This document shows, in pieces, positions 1-11,338 of a stretch of 64,000 nucleotides of DNA. Position numbers and translations under genes: made by a program. How positions within the stretch are numbered: the first letter of the stretch is position 1; each line of letters starts with the position of its first letter. This DNA is from Dasypus novemcinctus. Its lineage: Eukaryota > Chordata > Mammalia > Cingulata > Dasypodidae. Below the pieces are notes generated by a model, which was not told the DNA's origin, made no database searches, and saw nothing but the letters and a program-made list of their open reading frames with translations. The stretch spans positions 1,054,001-1,118,000 of the forward strand of contig NC_080677.1 of NCBI RefSeq assembly GCF_030445035.2, in the 5' to 3' direction.

Positions 1-945
1 CCCAAGTCCCCAAAATGCCAACAAATTGTACCTATTTTCCCCTCTCCCTCCCCTCAGAACTTCCAGTGGCCACTGCCTCCACATCTATGAAAGTTCTTCT
101 ATTGCTAGGATCACAAGTCTACAGTAGAACAACTGTAAATCTACTCTAGGCCATTGTCCATTCCCCAACCCTGAGGACTCTGTGATGGTGATGGCCTCTC
201 TTCTTCTAATGAGAGGGAGCTTAGGACCCATGGAGCATATGTATGGGACTCTCTTGCTTGCAGGTACAGACTCTCTGTTCCTTGAGATGGTCATTGTCAG
301 TCATCTTCTCCTTGTTAGATGTCCTGGGTGAGTTCAATGAACTGGAGATGAGGTATTGCAACTCTGTTGAGAGTCAGGGCCCAGCTGGCACATGGGCGGC
401 CCAAAGATTTAAGAATCTTGGACATACAGCTATCAACTCAAGTACTAATTATAGGTTCAAATAGAGGGGCAACAGAGCCATTTGTAGGGAAAACACAACT
501 GAGTTCAACTCTATCACACTGGGAAGCATAAATTCCAAAGTAGGACCCATTGACAGGGCACCAAACTCCTGAGCTTCCTGCCCTGCCTATAGTGTCTGGA
601 TGTCTCCAGAGCCCTCAGGAGCCCTGCTATTTGAGGTAATATTTACTTTGGCAGTCTATGAGTTCCTGTTGAGAAGTGCATAAACATAACCTCTGAAGTG
701 ACCTCCTGGCTCACTTTGAAGTCTCTTAGCACATAAACTCACTTGTCTTTACCCTTAACCCCTTTTGGTCAAGGTCTTTTTCCAGTTACATTGTTAGTTG
801 GTGCTTGGTAGTAATCCCTTGGTGCCAGGGAGGTTCATCCCCAGGAGTTACAGCCCATGCTGTGGGGAAGGTAATACATTTATATGCTGAGTTTTGACTT
901 AGAGAGAGGTCACATTTGAGCAACAGGTAATGTAGTTTTATAACT
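1..945 (-). mobile_element. L1 3' region (xenarthran type), antisense, truncated by window edge
   Basis: This segment aligns by eye, in the same orientation, with 13.8-14.96 kb and 24.84-25.93 kb, and in reverse with 4.12-4.6 kb. A clear landmark is the block TGGTGCCAGGGAGGTTCATCC near 821, matched near 14872. Another is the block around 893-920 ending in CACATTTGAGCAAC. The 4.1-5.0 kb copy ends in an A-rich tail on the plus strand, so this copy reads on the minus strand. It is probably the long 3' untranslated region of a xenarthran L1 lineage; no ORF2 is visible. The assignment to L1 is an inference from the A-rich 3' end and from copy number. Confidence 0.65.
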
Positions 946-1870
946 TCATAATCATGCTTTTCCCCCTGATATTTGTTGCTTTTTTGTTTGTTTGTTTGCT
1001 CAGTAATTGGGCTAAATTATGAAGGCTATATTCCCATCCTTGTGAATCCTCATCTCTCTATTTAGTATCTTAACCTTGAATTTGTTTTTATGCTTGGCTT
1101 TCTAGGGTTCATCCCTGTGTATACATAACTTATTTTGTCAGCGGTTGTGCTAAAATACTTCAAATTAGTAAGGCTCTGCCTCTATGCTGATGGACTTCTG
1201 TGTGGGTAGGGAAGTGCAGTTGAACTTCAGGAATTTTTAAGTCTGCCCCAGCTTTACTTTCTTTTGGTCTCTTTCATATCTTGTCTGTAGTCTTCAATGT
1301 CAAGGTTTCATTAGCCTGGGACATGTTTGGGTGGCTTTAGTTCATCACAGTCTCCACTGTGCATGTATCGGTCATTGGTTAACCCAGGATATGTGGATAG
1401 CTTATCAAGCCTCCAATGGCTATTTCATCTTCTGAAACTCCTCCAACTAATCTTCTGGACTGTTGCTTGCCCTAAACAGAGCTGGAACCTCAGACTGGTA
1501 GATCTGCTGGCCTGAGTTTTCTTGCCATGAGAACACCACTCTAATTGGCAATGCTCTAAATAAGGTTAGCTTCCCAGCAAATCTGCTGGTTTTATAGTCT
1601 GTCCTACCCTGGTTGTGCCACCACTGACAGAGCTGGTGGGAAATGGATGGAAACCACCTAGGGAAGAAGGTGAAAGATACGCTGTTTTTGTCTGAAGTTC
1701 AGTTGTTTTCATGAATAATTTCTTCTTGGTTTATTGTATACATTTGGTCAATTTCCAGAGTCTTTAAATTGATGTTTTTGACAATTCTTTCCACTCCATA
1801 GAAGTTTTTTAGTGAGAGGCTTTGCTGAACTTCATACTTCATCACGCTGGAAGTCAGAACTGTGAATGTC
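946..1870 (-). mobile_element. Probable continuation of the antisense L1 3' region
   Basis: The sequence has the T-rich, low-coding character of antisense L1 DNA and follows the better supported segment without a break. I could not align it to another copy in the window. The part around 1690-1850 resembles the region next to the end of L1 ORF2 in antisense. No open frame here looks like a gene. Confidence 0.35.
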
Positions 1871-3560
1871 ATAAGAAGCCAATTTAAAAAAAAAGGAAAG
1901 CAAACAGAAAGACATCCCCAATTATGAAAACAAGTCAGAAAGTAAATTGCCTGTGTATCATTAGGTAATATTTAACTTGAAGAAATCCTCCAGTCAAAAG
2001 AGATATCAAAATTTAGAATTCAAAAGGAGATAAGTCATAAAATGAACAGCTTTTCAGATCTTTCCTATGTTAGTTTGAAAATCAGATTCAGAGATCTAAT
2101 TGTATTATGACCTGTCTGGAGAGTCTTTGCCATTGCCTATGGATAAATGTAGCCTGCAGTTTCCTTTGCACAGTTTTGCTTTTCTTGTTTTGATTTTACT
2201 CCTTTCCCAGAGCATGGGATTTTATTTTTCCTGTCATAACCAACACTTGTCAGTTCTGAAGCTATCTATCGTCCATTTAATACATCAAATGGTATTCTAA
2301 AAATGACAAAATCATTTGCATACTTGGCAGCTTGTGCTAAGGGACTTAATTTTTTAAGAGATTTAATTTTACTCTGCAGAAGCAGACTTATGTAAAACAA
2401 CATTTTTACTTCTAATTAACTCAAATAACTTTCCTGACTTTCATAAAAGGCCATTTTTACTTCTAATTAACTCAAATAACTTTCCTGACTTTTAAGAGTT
2501 TATATTAAATCACCTGAGCCCCCTTTTTTTTTCTTAAATAAAATGTGTTATTAACTGCCTAAAGCAGGAAGATTCACACAGGAAGATATGTGAATCCTTC
2601 TGTGTCACAATCTAGGACTTAGGATGCTTGTTAAAGATTTTGCATGGAAAACACAACTACTAGGAAATCTATCGAAGTGTTTGCCATTTATGAATTCCTG
2701 TGTGGTTTGCAGCCCATATTTCATTTCTTCCATTTCTCATTTAAATCTACCTTTAAAAACTAGGAAAAGATGAAAATTCATAACATTGAAAATAAAAGTA
2801 AGAAAATATTTCACAGATGTGGGAGGAATTTACACCATTTAAAAGCCATATGGAGTTGAATTGGAGCTCAGAGTCAGCAGCTGGTCTTGACAAATATTTC
2901 TTGCCTGAATTTGTCTTCTTCCCAGGTCTAAAGACTGAAAACACATAATATTTAGAGACATAGGCAATATAGCAGAGACTATCTAAGAAAGCACCTTCAT
3001 TAACACTTTTCTTCACCCTCTCTTTGTGCTGTTTATTTCAGAATAGCCATAAAAGCGGGCCAGTAAATACGGATGCAGAGCTGTCTCCAGGCTTCTGCAG
3101 CCTGGACCAGGAGGGCACGGGAGTGGAAGTGCATTGGCAGGCACGAATGGGGACTGTACTTCCTGATTTGTACACATGCAACCTTCTTAAAGTAACAAAG
3201 ACCATAAGGAACATAAAAAGGCATTATGAATTCTTGAAAATGTGTGTGCATGGATTCCAAGGTTAAAGATTAATGTGTGGGTCTGGGGCCCCAGGTTTTG
3301 GGATTCTCTAGGAAATTCCATAGGATTCAACACCAAATCCTAGACTCCCAGAGGGAAAGCAGGTGTTTGGCATAAAGCACATAGTTTGCACAAACAGTTT
3401 AAGCAGAGAGAGCCCCTCTTGTCAGTTAGGAAATGGTAGAAACACTTCTGGAGTCACCAGCCAAGGACCTACCTTGCAAGCAGGGTTTCCTGAGGATGCC
3501 ATTCTCAGTCCTGCTATGTTAATTCTTTTCTGCACAACACACAATTTAAATTTTTAAAAC
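1871..3560. other. Unassigned AT-rich sequence with a small tandem duplication
   Basis: No gene or repeat family is recognised. It holds the 51-bp period duplication at 2401-2492 and an exon-like, locally GC-richer patch at about 3043-3265; both are listed separately. Confidence 0.5.
2401..2492. repeat. Two-copy tandem duplication, period 51 bp
   Basis: The block that begins CATTTTTACTTCTAATTAAC at 2401 is repeated from 2452. The first 41 bases of each copy are identical by eye (2401-2441 and 2452-2492). The lack of divergence suggests a recent duplication. Confidence 0.9.
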
Positions 3561-4110
3561 ATTCTGAAAATCAGTTTAAAAGAGGACAATACTCTAATAG
3601 AAGCAATGGCTGATGCACATGGATAGGCAATAAAGAAATTTTAAAAATACCAGTATCTAGTAAAGACATGAGAATATTTCTATCATACCAGACATAAGAG
3701 GCATACAAATCAAGCCATGCAGATTGCAATTTTTAGACAAGGAATTACCTAGCGCTTTAATAATGCCGGGAAATATGTATTTTCATTTTCTGCTTCTGGG
3801 AGTATAATTTAGCAGTTTTTCAAGATCTCTCTGCCTCTGTCTTTATATATCAATGTTAATTTATACTAAGGAAATGATTAGATATGCTGATAAAATTCTG
3901 GAACATGGATATTTCCTACCACAACATGTATAATACTAACAGGTAGAGATAACTTAATGCCTAGTATTGAGAAAGGAAACATATTATACTTCATCTATAC
4001 CGTTGCATACCATGTAACCATTAAAATCATGTTGATAAATACTGTCTCCATTGGAAAAGTTGTCAATAAATTCAATTATTGTAGCACTAGTGAACAGCAG
4101 ATGATCAAAA
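3561..4110 (+). mobile_element. Old L1M 3' fragment, sense
   Basis: It resembles the 3' part of ancient mammalian L1 elements. There is an 'accattaaaatcatgttgataaa' type block near 4016, preceded by AT-rich sequence with the usual order of short L1M motifs. It is too diverged to name a subfamily. Confidence 0.45.
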
Positions 4111-4118
4111 TAAGGATT

Positions 4119-5040
4119 CTACAGTGACACCCATGTCCTGTGGTCATGGCAGTTGGCTCTGGAGTTCAGTGCCTTGCCAGTGGGTCCTACTTTGGAATTT
4201 GTGTTCCTGAGCATGATGGAGTTGGACTCAGATGTGACCTCTCTACACATGCCTCTTTGGTCACTTTTACTGACTGGTGCTGTGGTTGGGGTATACTCAG
4301 GAGACTTGAATCTCTGGACTGTCGATGTGTCAGTTGGGCCCTGAGCCTCAGCAGGGTTGCAACACCTACTTTCCGGTTCATTGGTCTTACCCAGGTCATT
4401 TAACAGGGAGGTAAGGATGGTCAACCACCACACCAGGGAAACAAGAGTGCCTACAACTGCAAGCAGGAGAATGACATCCAACAGCCATGTGGGATCTAAG
4501 CCCCCTCTTGATATAGAGGTGGAGTGGACATCACCATCCCAGGGTCTGCAAGATGGAGGAATAAAATATGAATTAGAGTGGACTTACTGGTATTTTACCA
4601 TAGCATTATTGTGACTCTAGCAATGGAAGAAATTGTATCACTGATGTGGAGACAGTGGCCACGGGAATTGCTGAGGGCAGGGAGAGGGAAGATGAGATGT
4701 GATATGGGGGCATTTTCGGGACTTGGAGTTGCCCTGAATGATGTTGCAGGGACAGATGCAGGACATTATATATCCTTCCACTGATATATACTGGGGAAGA
4801 GTGTAAACTACAAAGTAAACTATAATCCATGCTGTGTAGCAGTGCTCCAAAATGTATTCACCAAATGCAATGAATGTGCCACACTGATCAAAGAGGTTGT
4901 TGATGTGGGAGGAGTGTGTGTGGGGGTGGGGAGTGGGGTATATGGGAATCTCTTATATTTTTTAATGTAACATTTTGTGTGATCTATGTATCTTTAAAAA
5001 AAAGACAATAAAAAGTTACAAAAAAAATAATAAGGGCTCT
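4119..5040 (+). mobile_element. L1 3' end with A-rich tail (xenarthran type)
   Basis: This is the sense copy of the family seen in antisense at 1-945, 13.8-16.3 kb and 24.8-25.9 kb. It ends with a G-rich stretch (4895-4940), then TATATGGGAATCTCTTATAT, then a region rich in AATAAAA and A runs up to about 5030. That order is typical of the 3' end of L1 elements. The copy at 21.24-21.66 kb has the same ending. The opposite strand carries a 120-codon open frame (4119-4481) that is shared in part with the other copies; see findings. Confidence 0.7.
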
Positions 5041-5164
5041 ACAAAGATCTTAAAATTTGAAGCTAATAAATAAAAAAATTACATATGACAGGATTATTAC
5101 AAATTAATTGGGACTATATGAATGAAAGTGGTTTTGAAAATTTTTTAAAAAATTTCTGGTATAG

Positions 5165-5304
5165 GCGGCAGACTTGGCCCAGTGGTTAGGGTATCCGTCT
5201 ACCACATGGGAGGTCCTTAAACCTGTTCAAACCTGGGCCTCCTTGACCTGTGTGGAGCTGGCCCATGCACAGTGCTGATGCGTGCAAGGAGTGCCCTGCC
5301 ATAC
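5165..5304 (+). mobile_element. DAS-type SINE, head only (3' truncated)
   Basis: The tRNA-like head GACTTGGCCCAGTGGTTAGG starts at 5171 and is followed by the 'accacatgggaggtcc' block. A short insertion disrupts the region of the B box (5216-5233). The copy stops after the GCAAGGAGTGCCCTGCC block and runs directly into a MIR, so the SINE body and A-tail are missing. Confidence 0.85.
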
Positions 5305-5470
5305 TGGCTAAGAGCTTGGACCCCAAAACTGAAGTGCTGAGAACTGAGTTTCAATGTCATCACATGCTAGCTGCATGACCTAGAACTGCTACTCCTCTGT
5401 GCCTCTGTTTCTCCCTCTGTAGTGTGCTGATCAGAACAGCCTTATGTGTCTTCTCAGCATTAAAGGACGC
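5305..5470 (+). mobile_element. MIR SINE, sense
   Basis: It shows the MIR core order: AGAGCTTGGA, then a region ending GCTAGCTGCATGACC (5369-5383), then CTCTGTGCCTCTGTTTCTCC (5395-5414). Divergence is high, as expected for MIR. Confidence 0.75.
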
Positions 5471-5768
5471 ACATATAAAAACATGCATGCCCCATGCAAA
5501 AGACTCAATAGCTAATAGCCCTAATTATCATAAAACATCTCCACTTACAGCTATGACGAGTGTTCAGCTTGACAAAGTAAAGCCCTGTGGTTTAGAATTG
5601 TCCTTTTCTTGTTTTGATTGGAGATTAATAGGTACCATCTAAGCCACAACAAGGTGGAAAGGATGACATGGAAAGAGCCGTGTTGGTTCTGCTGCTCCAT
5701 CTCTATTCCAGTTCTTCAGGGATGGTTTTGGTTTACACAGTAGAACTGCCCCTCAAAAGATCACCTCT

Positions 5769-6157
5769 GGAAGCAGATGAGGCCCAAGTGATTGAGCTCC
5801 TGCCTACTACATGGGAGGTGCCTACCACCAGTTTCTGGTGCCTCCTGGAGAAGATGAGCAAGACAGAGAGTTGAATGCAATGGGCAGGTGCAGTGAGCTG
5901 ATGCAACAAGATGATGCAACAAGGAGACACAAAGAGGAAAGACAATGAGAGACATACACCAAGCAGGGAGCTGAGGAGGCTCAAGTGACTGAGTGCCTCT
6001 CCCCACATGGGAGGTCCCCGGTTTGGTTAACAGTGGCCCCTAAAGAGAAGATGAACAGACACAGAGAGCACACAGCAAATGGACATAGAGAGCAGACAGC
6101 GAGCACAAACGAGAGGGGGGTAAATACATAAAATACGTCTTGTAAATAAAAAAAAAT
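5769..6157 (+). mobile_element. Dimeric DAS-type SINE (two tRNA-like heads)
   Basis: The first head, GGCCCAAGTGATTGAGCTCC, lies at 5781-5800. A second, related head lies near 5973-6040 (CTCAAGTGACTGAGTGCC, then ACATGGGAGGTCCCCGGTTT). The copy ends in a region rich in A and AAATA units (6120-6155). The layout is head, linker, second head, short body, A-tail, as in the dimeric DAS subfamily. Both B-box regions are eroded. Confidence 0.85.
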
Positions 6158-8229
6158 CCCCCTCTAAGAATGCATTGCTTTTGCTCGCCACCCAGTAAGG
6201 GTCACCTCCCACCCTGGGAGGGATGTGTCGTGGTGGGGTATGTCTGGGCAGAGCTGGTTGTGGCTGGGCCCAAGTCCGACTCCTGCAAGGCTGGGTGCCC
6301 GAGCCTTGGGCAGGAGAGCCTGTTGTCTTGCAGGTGCAGTGATGTCAGCGAAGAGATGACTGGGGACCTCAGAATATTCTTCCTCTCTTCAATGCTTTAA
6401 AAGCAGATCCCGTATTTGCAACTATTAACCTGTTACTACTGTCAAAGGCAAGTAAACAAACGAAAACAATGGCAACAACAATAAAATCACAAACCTGGAG
6501 AAATCTCCAAGTGGGACGTTCAACAAACTGCCCCTCCTCACCTGGCTTCCAAGGAAGCCCGATGTGTGGAACCTGGGGTCCCTTTACAGTCCCCTCCTCC
6601 TGCTCCCTTCCTTGTTGGCACCACTGGAATAAATGGCAGCAAAACTAATGGGTTGTCCAGTCCACTTTGCATCCTACGAGTACAGGTTTGTTTTTCCTTA
6701 AATAAAGATAAAGGATTGAAGAAAATTTCCAGCATCCTTCCTAGCTATGGCCCAGCTTCCACTTCCAGCACCAAGTGGGCTTTGGTAGGGGTTGGGGGAC
6801 AGGCTGTGAGGGCTTCATGCCCTGCTGGAGGCAGACCTGCTGGGATGGGGAGACACAGTGGCTGCTTCTTCACCTGGACTCACTCGCTCCTCCGTGCTTT
6901 TTATGATCACATCTGTGCTATCCAGCCAGAGCCTGTGCCTTGACTAAGCTTCTCACCTTGGACATGAGATTTCTGTCTCTGTCTGAAACGGCTCTTGGCC
7001 AGCGTATCTTCAAGGATGCAGTTCTCACGTGGTATGCGATATGTGCTGTGGTTGCTAGCTGGGATTCTAGCTCATTTCAACCTGCTGTACTGGGCAGGAC
7101 CACTAGTGTTTCTCATTGCTGTACAACTGTGCATACCTCTGCAGAAACACCTCCAAATAGTGCACGCAATCTCTTGTCAGGCGACTTTCTCATGGTATTT
7201 GTTAAGAGTATTAAGTGGAAAAGAAATCAAATGACAGAAGAACCGTCAGGTTAAAAAGAAAGTTACCTGATGAAACATGCTTAAGTAAGTTACACTGCAG
7301 GCTTGGCACCCTTCCATCCATTGTTAGCAGGTAAGAGAACATACTTGTAGCTACAGTACTGTCTCTATCAGCGTGACAAATTTATCTGTGACTGGACCAA
7401 CTGGGGTATCGTGGTCTGAAGCACGATGAACTTGTCAGTCTTGTTCAATTGTTTTAGCACAGTGACTCAATCTTATTGAAAAAAAAAAAGTGAACGGTTC
7501 TAAAATTAGATTGTATACTAACTCCAGGCAATTGGTCTTTGTCAGGACACATTTTCCTATCTGCTGATAGATTCAAGTCATAAAATTCAGGACCCATTTG
7601 GGATGAGTCACAGCTCATTAGGCATCTGTTTCTCTATTATGCACCTTTCTTTTTTTAACATAATTTTTTAATATTCCTGACATTTAGCTAAAAAGACTTC
7701 ACATCTATTAAGGATTAGCAGCAAATACAATCAGAATCGCATACTAAAACAGTCATTTTGATAAATCTAGATCCAAGAATACAGTGACTCAAACATGGGA
7801 AGTGCATATAAAATGAAAATAATACACACAGAAAACTACAAAAATGCCCTCTCAAGAACGAATGCATTCAGTAGATGTGATCTTCTTGAGTTACAAATAT
7901 CTGAATTATCAGCACAGTGTTAAGATATCAGATAAAATGAGTGTTCTGATAATGTGTAGCACAAACCCCCATCAAGAGCATTGCCTTTGCTCAATGAACC
8001 CAGCAGCGACAGGACGTTTGTTACCCTGTCGCCCATCCCGAGAGTTTCAAGGGACAAAGTACAAAAAACAGTAAGTTGATTGAGAGACTTCCACTTGAGA
8101 TGGGCTGCTTCACCTGGTGATGCTGCCCTCAACATTTAGTAGTGTTTGTTTACATCATATTCATCTTAGGGTCCCAACGCTTCATACAGTGCTAGCAGAT
8201 TTCATTTAAAAATTTTATCTCAATACAAA
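6158..8229. other. Unassigned sequence, no supported gene
   Basis: The first kilobase is GC-richer than its surroundings and holds several medium-length open frames (for example 6566-6943 and 6940-7254) without recognisable domains. The frame 6995-7234 is rich in hydrophobic residues and is discussed as a weak candidate. From 7260 onward the sequence is AT-rich and unremarkable. Confidence 0.4.
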
Positions 8230-8520
8230 TATGTGTTCAGTATAGATTATTTTGAAAATACAAGTATAAGGATTAAAATATATTTGTCCATAATTCCACT
8301 ATTCTCTGATAACTCCTATTAGCACTTCATTTCTCTGACAGCATTATATATGTGTATATACTGTAGATATGCACATACATCATATGCACATATACATACA
8401 TTTATATACATATGCATATAAATCAGAATATGTAATTGAGGTTATGCTTCACGTGTCTTTGTATTATAATTTTTTTATCACTGTAATGCATGTACATGTT
8501 TTGTAGAGTCAAATTGAGTT
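8230..8520 (-). mobile_element. Old L1M 3' fragment, antisense, with TA/CA-rich patch
   Basis: The order 'aaaatacaagtataagg', 'cataattccactattctctgataactcc', then a TATA/CATA-rich stretch at 8341-8425 resembles antisense 3' ends of old L1M elements. The TA/CA-rich patch is itself a degenerate simple repeat. Confidence 0.4.
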
Positions 8521-8794
8521 ACCACGCTTACAATAGAAAAAAGTTGTCTCCTAATGCCTTCCTTTCTGCTCTTGATTCCTGGTTCTTAGTGGTAGCCACA
8601 TTCAACGGGTGTAGTTGTTTCTTCTAGTATTTAACTCTGTGTTCCTAAATAGCACATTTATGCTGCAATTGCCTGATGATTCTGTCTACCAGTTGTGTTA
8701 GCTGGCTTCCTACCAGGGCAGATGATGATTTAATTCTGTTAATGTTAGTTTTCTGAACGCTGAAACCCGTGCCTTTGGAATTCTTGTGGTTAGG

Positions 8795-9010
8795 GTCTTT
8801 GGCAGTGACGCTATGACAGATATTACAAACTTGTTGGCTTAAACAAGAGGAATTTATTGTCTCGCAGTTCTGGAGGTTCAAAGCAGAGCATCAAGGTGTG
8901 CCTCCGAGTCTGCAGTGTTATGGTGGTGCCTGCAGGCAATCCATAGCTCAGCCTCTGCTTCCATCACGGGTTCTTGCTTTGTGTAATAAGTCAGAAGGGT
9001 CTACAGACCT
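8795..9010 (-). mobile_element. MaLR-type LTR fragment (MLT1/MST-like), antisense
   Basis: The block TTGGCTTAAACAAGAGGAAT followed by TTTATTGTCTCGCAGTTCTGGAGG (8845-8875) is the antisense mark of ERVL-MaLR LTRs. Further parallels occur at 32.43-32.80 kb and 37.39-37.6 kb. Only part of the LTR remains. Confidence 0.6.
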
Positions 9011-9231
9011 ACTAGAAAAGTAATAATCCAATAAAACATTGGACAAAGGCATGAACAAGCATTTCAGAGAAAGGAAATGTAAAAGAATCTTGGGCATGAT
9101 ACGCAATCTTTTTTGTTGTAAGAACAGTGCAAGTTAAGTCTATGAAGCACCATTTCCCCCTGTGGAAATGTATATTGTTAGGGTTGTAGGAACAAAGGTA
9201 CCACATGCTCTGGTGGAAGTGTGTATTATTT

Positions 9232-9285
9232 TCCGGTAGCTGCTGTAGCACATTATCACAAGCTTGGTGGCTTAAAAAAGTGTAG
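9232..9285 (-). mobile_element. Short MaLR LTR fragment, antisense
   Basis: The piece CTGCTGTAGCACATTATCAC then AAGCTTGGTGGCTTAAAAAA repeats the start of the same antisense MaLR signature. It directly precedes antisense L1 sequence. Confidence 0.5.
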
Positions 9286-9289
9286 TATA

Positions 9290-10345
9290 TTCTAGCTACT
9301 CATTCTATTGTATCTGTCCGAAGTACATTCCAGTTTATGATTTGTCTCTTTGTGCTCTCTATGGTATCTTGTTATGAACAGAAGTTCTTAATTTTGATGT
9401 AGCCAAAGTCGTCAATCTTCTATTAATACTTTCATATTGTCCTTCTTATTAAATGACTTATTTTGATGTCAAAGATATTTGCTGTGTTTTCTTCTAAGAA
9501 TTTCAAAGTTTCACTTTGAGATTTAAATCCTTAATCAAACTGGAATCGATGTAAAGTGTATGATGGAAGTTGAAATCCCAGTATTATTTTCTCTTAAATG
9601 CATAACCTGCTGTACCAGTCTCAATAAGTATATTCTTTCCACACTGGTATGCCTCCTGAGACATAAATCAAGTTTCCATATCTGTATTGAGCTCTATCTA
9701 TGATCTCTATTTGGTTCCATTTACTTATCCATCTATTCTAGTACTAATCTCACACTATATTCATGACAATTATTTTATAAAAAGGCTTGGTAAACAGCAA
9801 GATAAATGCTGCCACATAATTTTTGCTCTTCAGGAATGTCTTAGCTCTTCCTATCTTTTTGGTCTACCATATGATGTTTAGAATCAGTTTCTTATATTTC
9901 ATGAAAAAAACTAGATAGGGAAAATGGACATTTTTATAATATTGAGACTTCCTGTCCATTAATATTGTATGTCTCTGTAATTCTTAAGGTCTTATAAAAT
10001 GACATTTTTAAGTTCTCTATATGAAGGTCATAGTTATCCTTAATTAAATAGCTTTAATTTTAATTTCTACCTTTTGAAATTTAATTATCTGTTTCCAGCT
10101 TATAAAATGTACATGACATTTTTATATTAATTTTAGATCTGGAAATGTTGTTAATTTTTGCTATTAGTTCTAATAATTTTTCTGTAGAATCTTTGGGGTT
10201 TTCTACATAGATAATCATGCCATGTGTGAATAATTGAACTTGTCTTTCTTCCTTTTGAAACTTTACGCCTATTATTTCATTTTTGATTTATTGCACAGCC
10301 TAGAACTGCCAAAATATTCTAGAATAGAGCTGGGGAGATGGTCTT
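9290..10345 (-). mobile_element. Old L1M, antisense, outer part 1
   Basis: The T-rich sequence shows antisense L1 landmarks, including ATCTCTATTTGGTTCCATTT (9701-9720), TTTATAATATTGAGACTTCC (9932-9951) and an AATCTTTGGGGTTTTCTACA block (10189-10208). It is interrupted near 10345 and appears to continue at 12434, which makes it the outer layer of a nested set. All frames are heavily broken. Confidence 0.7.
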
Positions 10346-10359
10346 GATGTTTATTTATT

Positions 10360-10665
10360 TTAAGGCCAGGTTTGTTGAAGTGTGTTTTACATGCAGTAAG
10401 TTTCACCTTTTTCAGGTATACAGTTTAATGAGTTTTGACAAACATATATAGTCATGCAACCACTACCATAATCAATATTTAGAAAATATTTCTTACTCTG
10501 AAAAGTTACCTATGCCCTTCCTTTCTCCCAGGAAACCGTTAGTCTTTCTGTTCCTGTGGTCTAGAAATGTCATATAAATTGAGGAACACAATATTTAGCC
10601 ATTTGTGTCTTTTTTTTTTAAAGCTTAATGCTTTTGAGATTCATACATATTGTTGCATGAATCAG
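10360..10665 (-). mobile_element. L1M 3' fragment, antisense
   Basis: This starts near TTTAAGGCCAGGTTTGTTGA and holds ACAGTTTAATGAGTTTTGAC (10421-10440) and 'catgcaaccactaccataatc', both marks of L1M 3' ends in antisense. It lies inside the outer antisense L1. Confidence 0.65.
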
Positions 10666-11338
10666 GAAACATCCACTTATCATACAATCCAGAAATCCTA
10701 CTTCTACATACTTATTCAAGGCAAATAAAAATGTTTGCTCACATAAGACTTGTGTGCAAATGTCCATAGCATCATTATTCATAATAGCCCTGAACTGGAA
10801 ACAACCAGATAGTCATCAACTAGTGAATGGAGTAATGCGCTGTGGTACACCCATACAATGAAAAACTGATCAGCAATAAAAAATGAACTGCTGATGTTAA
10901 TTTTAAAGTGAGACTTGAAAATATTTCACAGTAGGCAGCATGATTGTTATAAGGTTTTGGCCAACAAACTCTTTCAGGTTAAAAAGCTGGTGAGAATATG
11001 GAGTGACTGGAAGTCTATACATTGTTGGTAGAGATTTAAATCAATATAACCACGTTGGAGAAATGTTTGAGAATATCAAATAAACCTAAACACATGCATA
11101 CCATTCACTCTGCAGTTCCAGCCTGAGGTTTCTATTATACTTAACAGACATGTGTACTGAAATGTTCACATCGTGGTTAATATTAGACCAAACTGTGAAC
11201 TACCCAAACACCCATCACAAATAGAATAGATAAATGTAGTGTGGATATGTTCACAATGGAATACTTTACAGCAATGAGAATGCCTGATGCGAAACTACGT
11301 ACAATAAAATGGATGAATCTCATAAATATAATGTTGAG
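10666..11338 (+). mobile_element. L1M 3' fragment, sense, split by SINE
   Basis: Blocks such as TTCATAATAGCCCTGAACTG (10779-10798), 'ggaaacaaccagatagtcatcaac' and 'aatggaatactttacagcaatgag' are standard L1M 3' motifs in sense. Motif order is repeated (10666-10900 and about 10970-11338), which suggests two pieces. A DAS SINE interrupts at 11339 and L1 sequence resumes at 11719. Confidence 0.7.
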
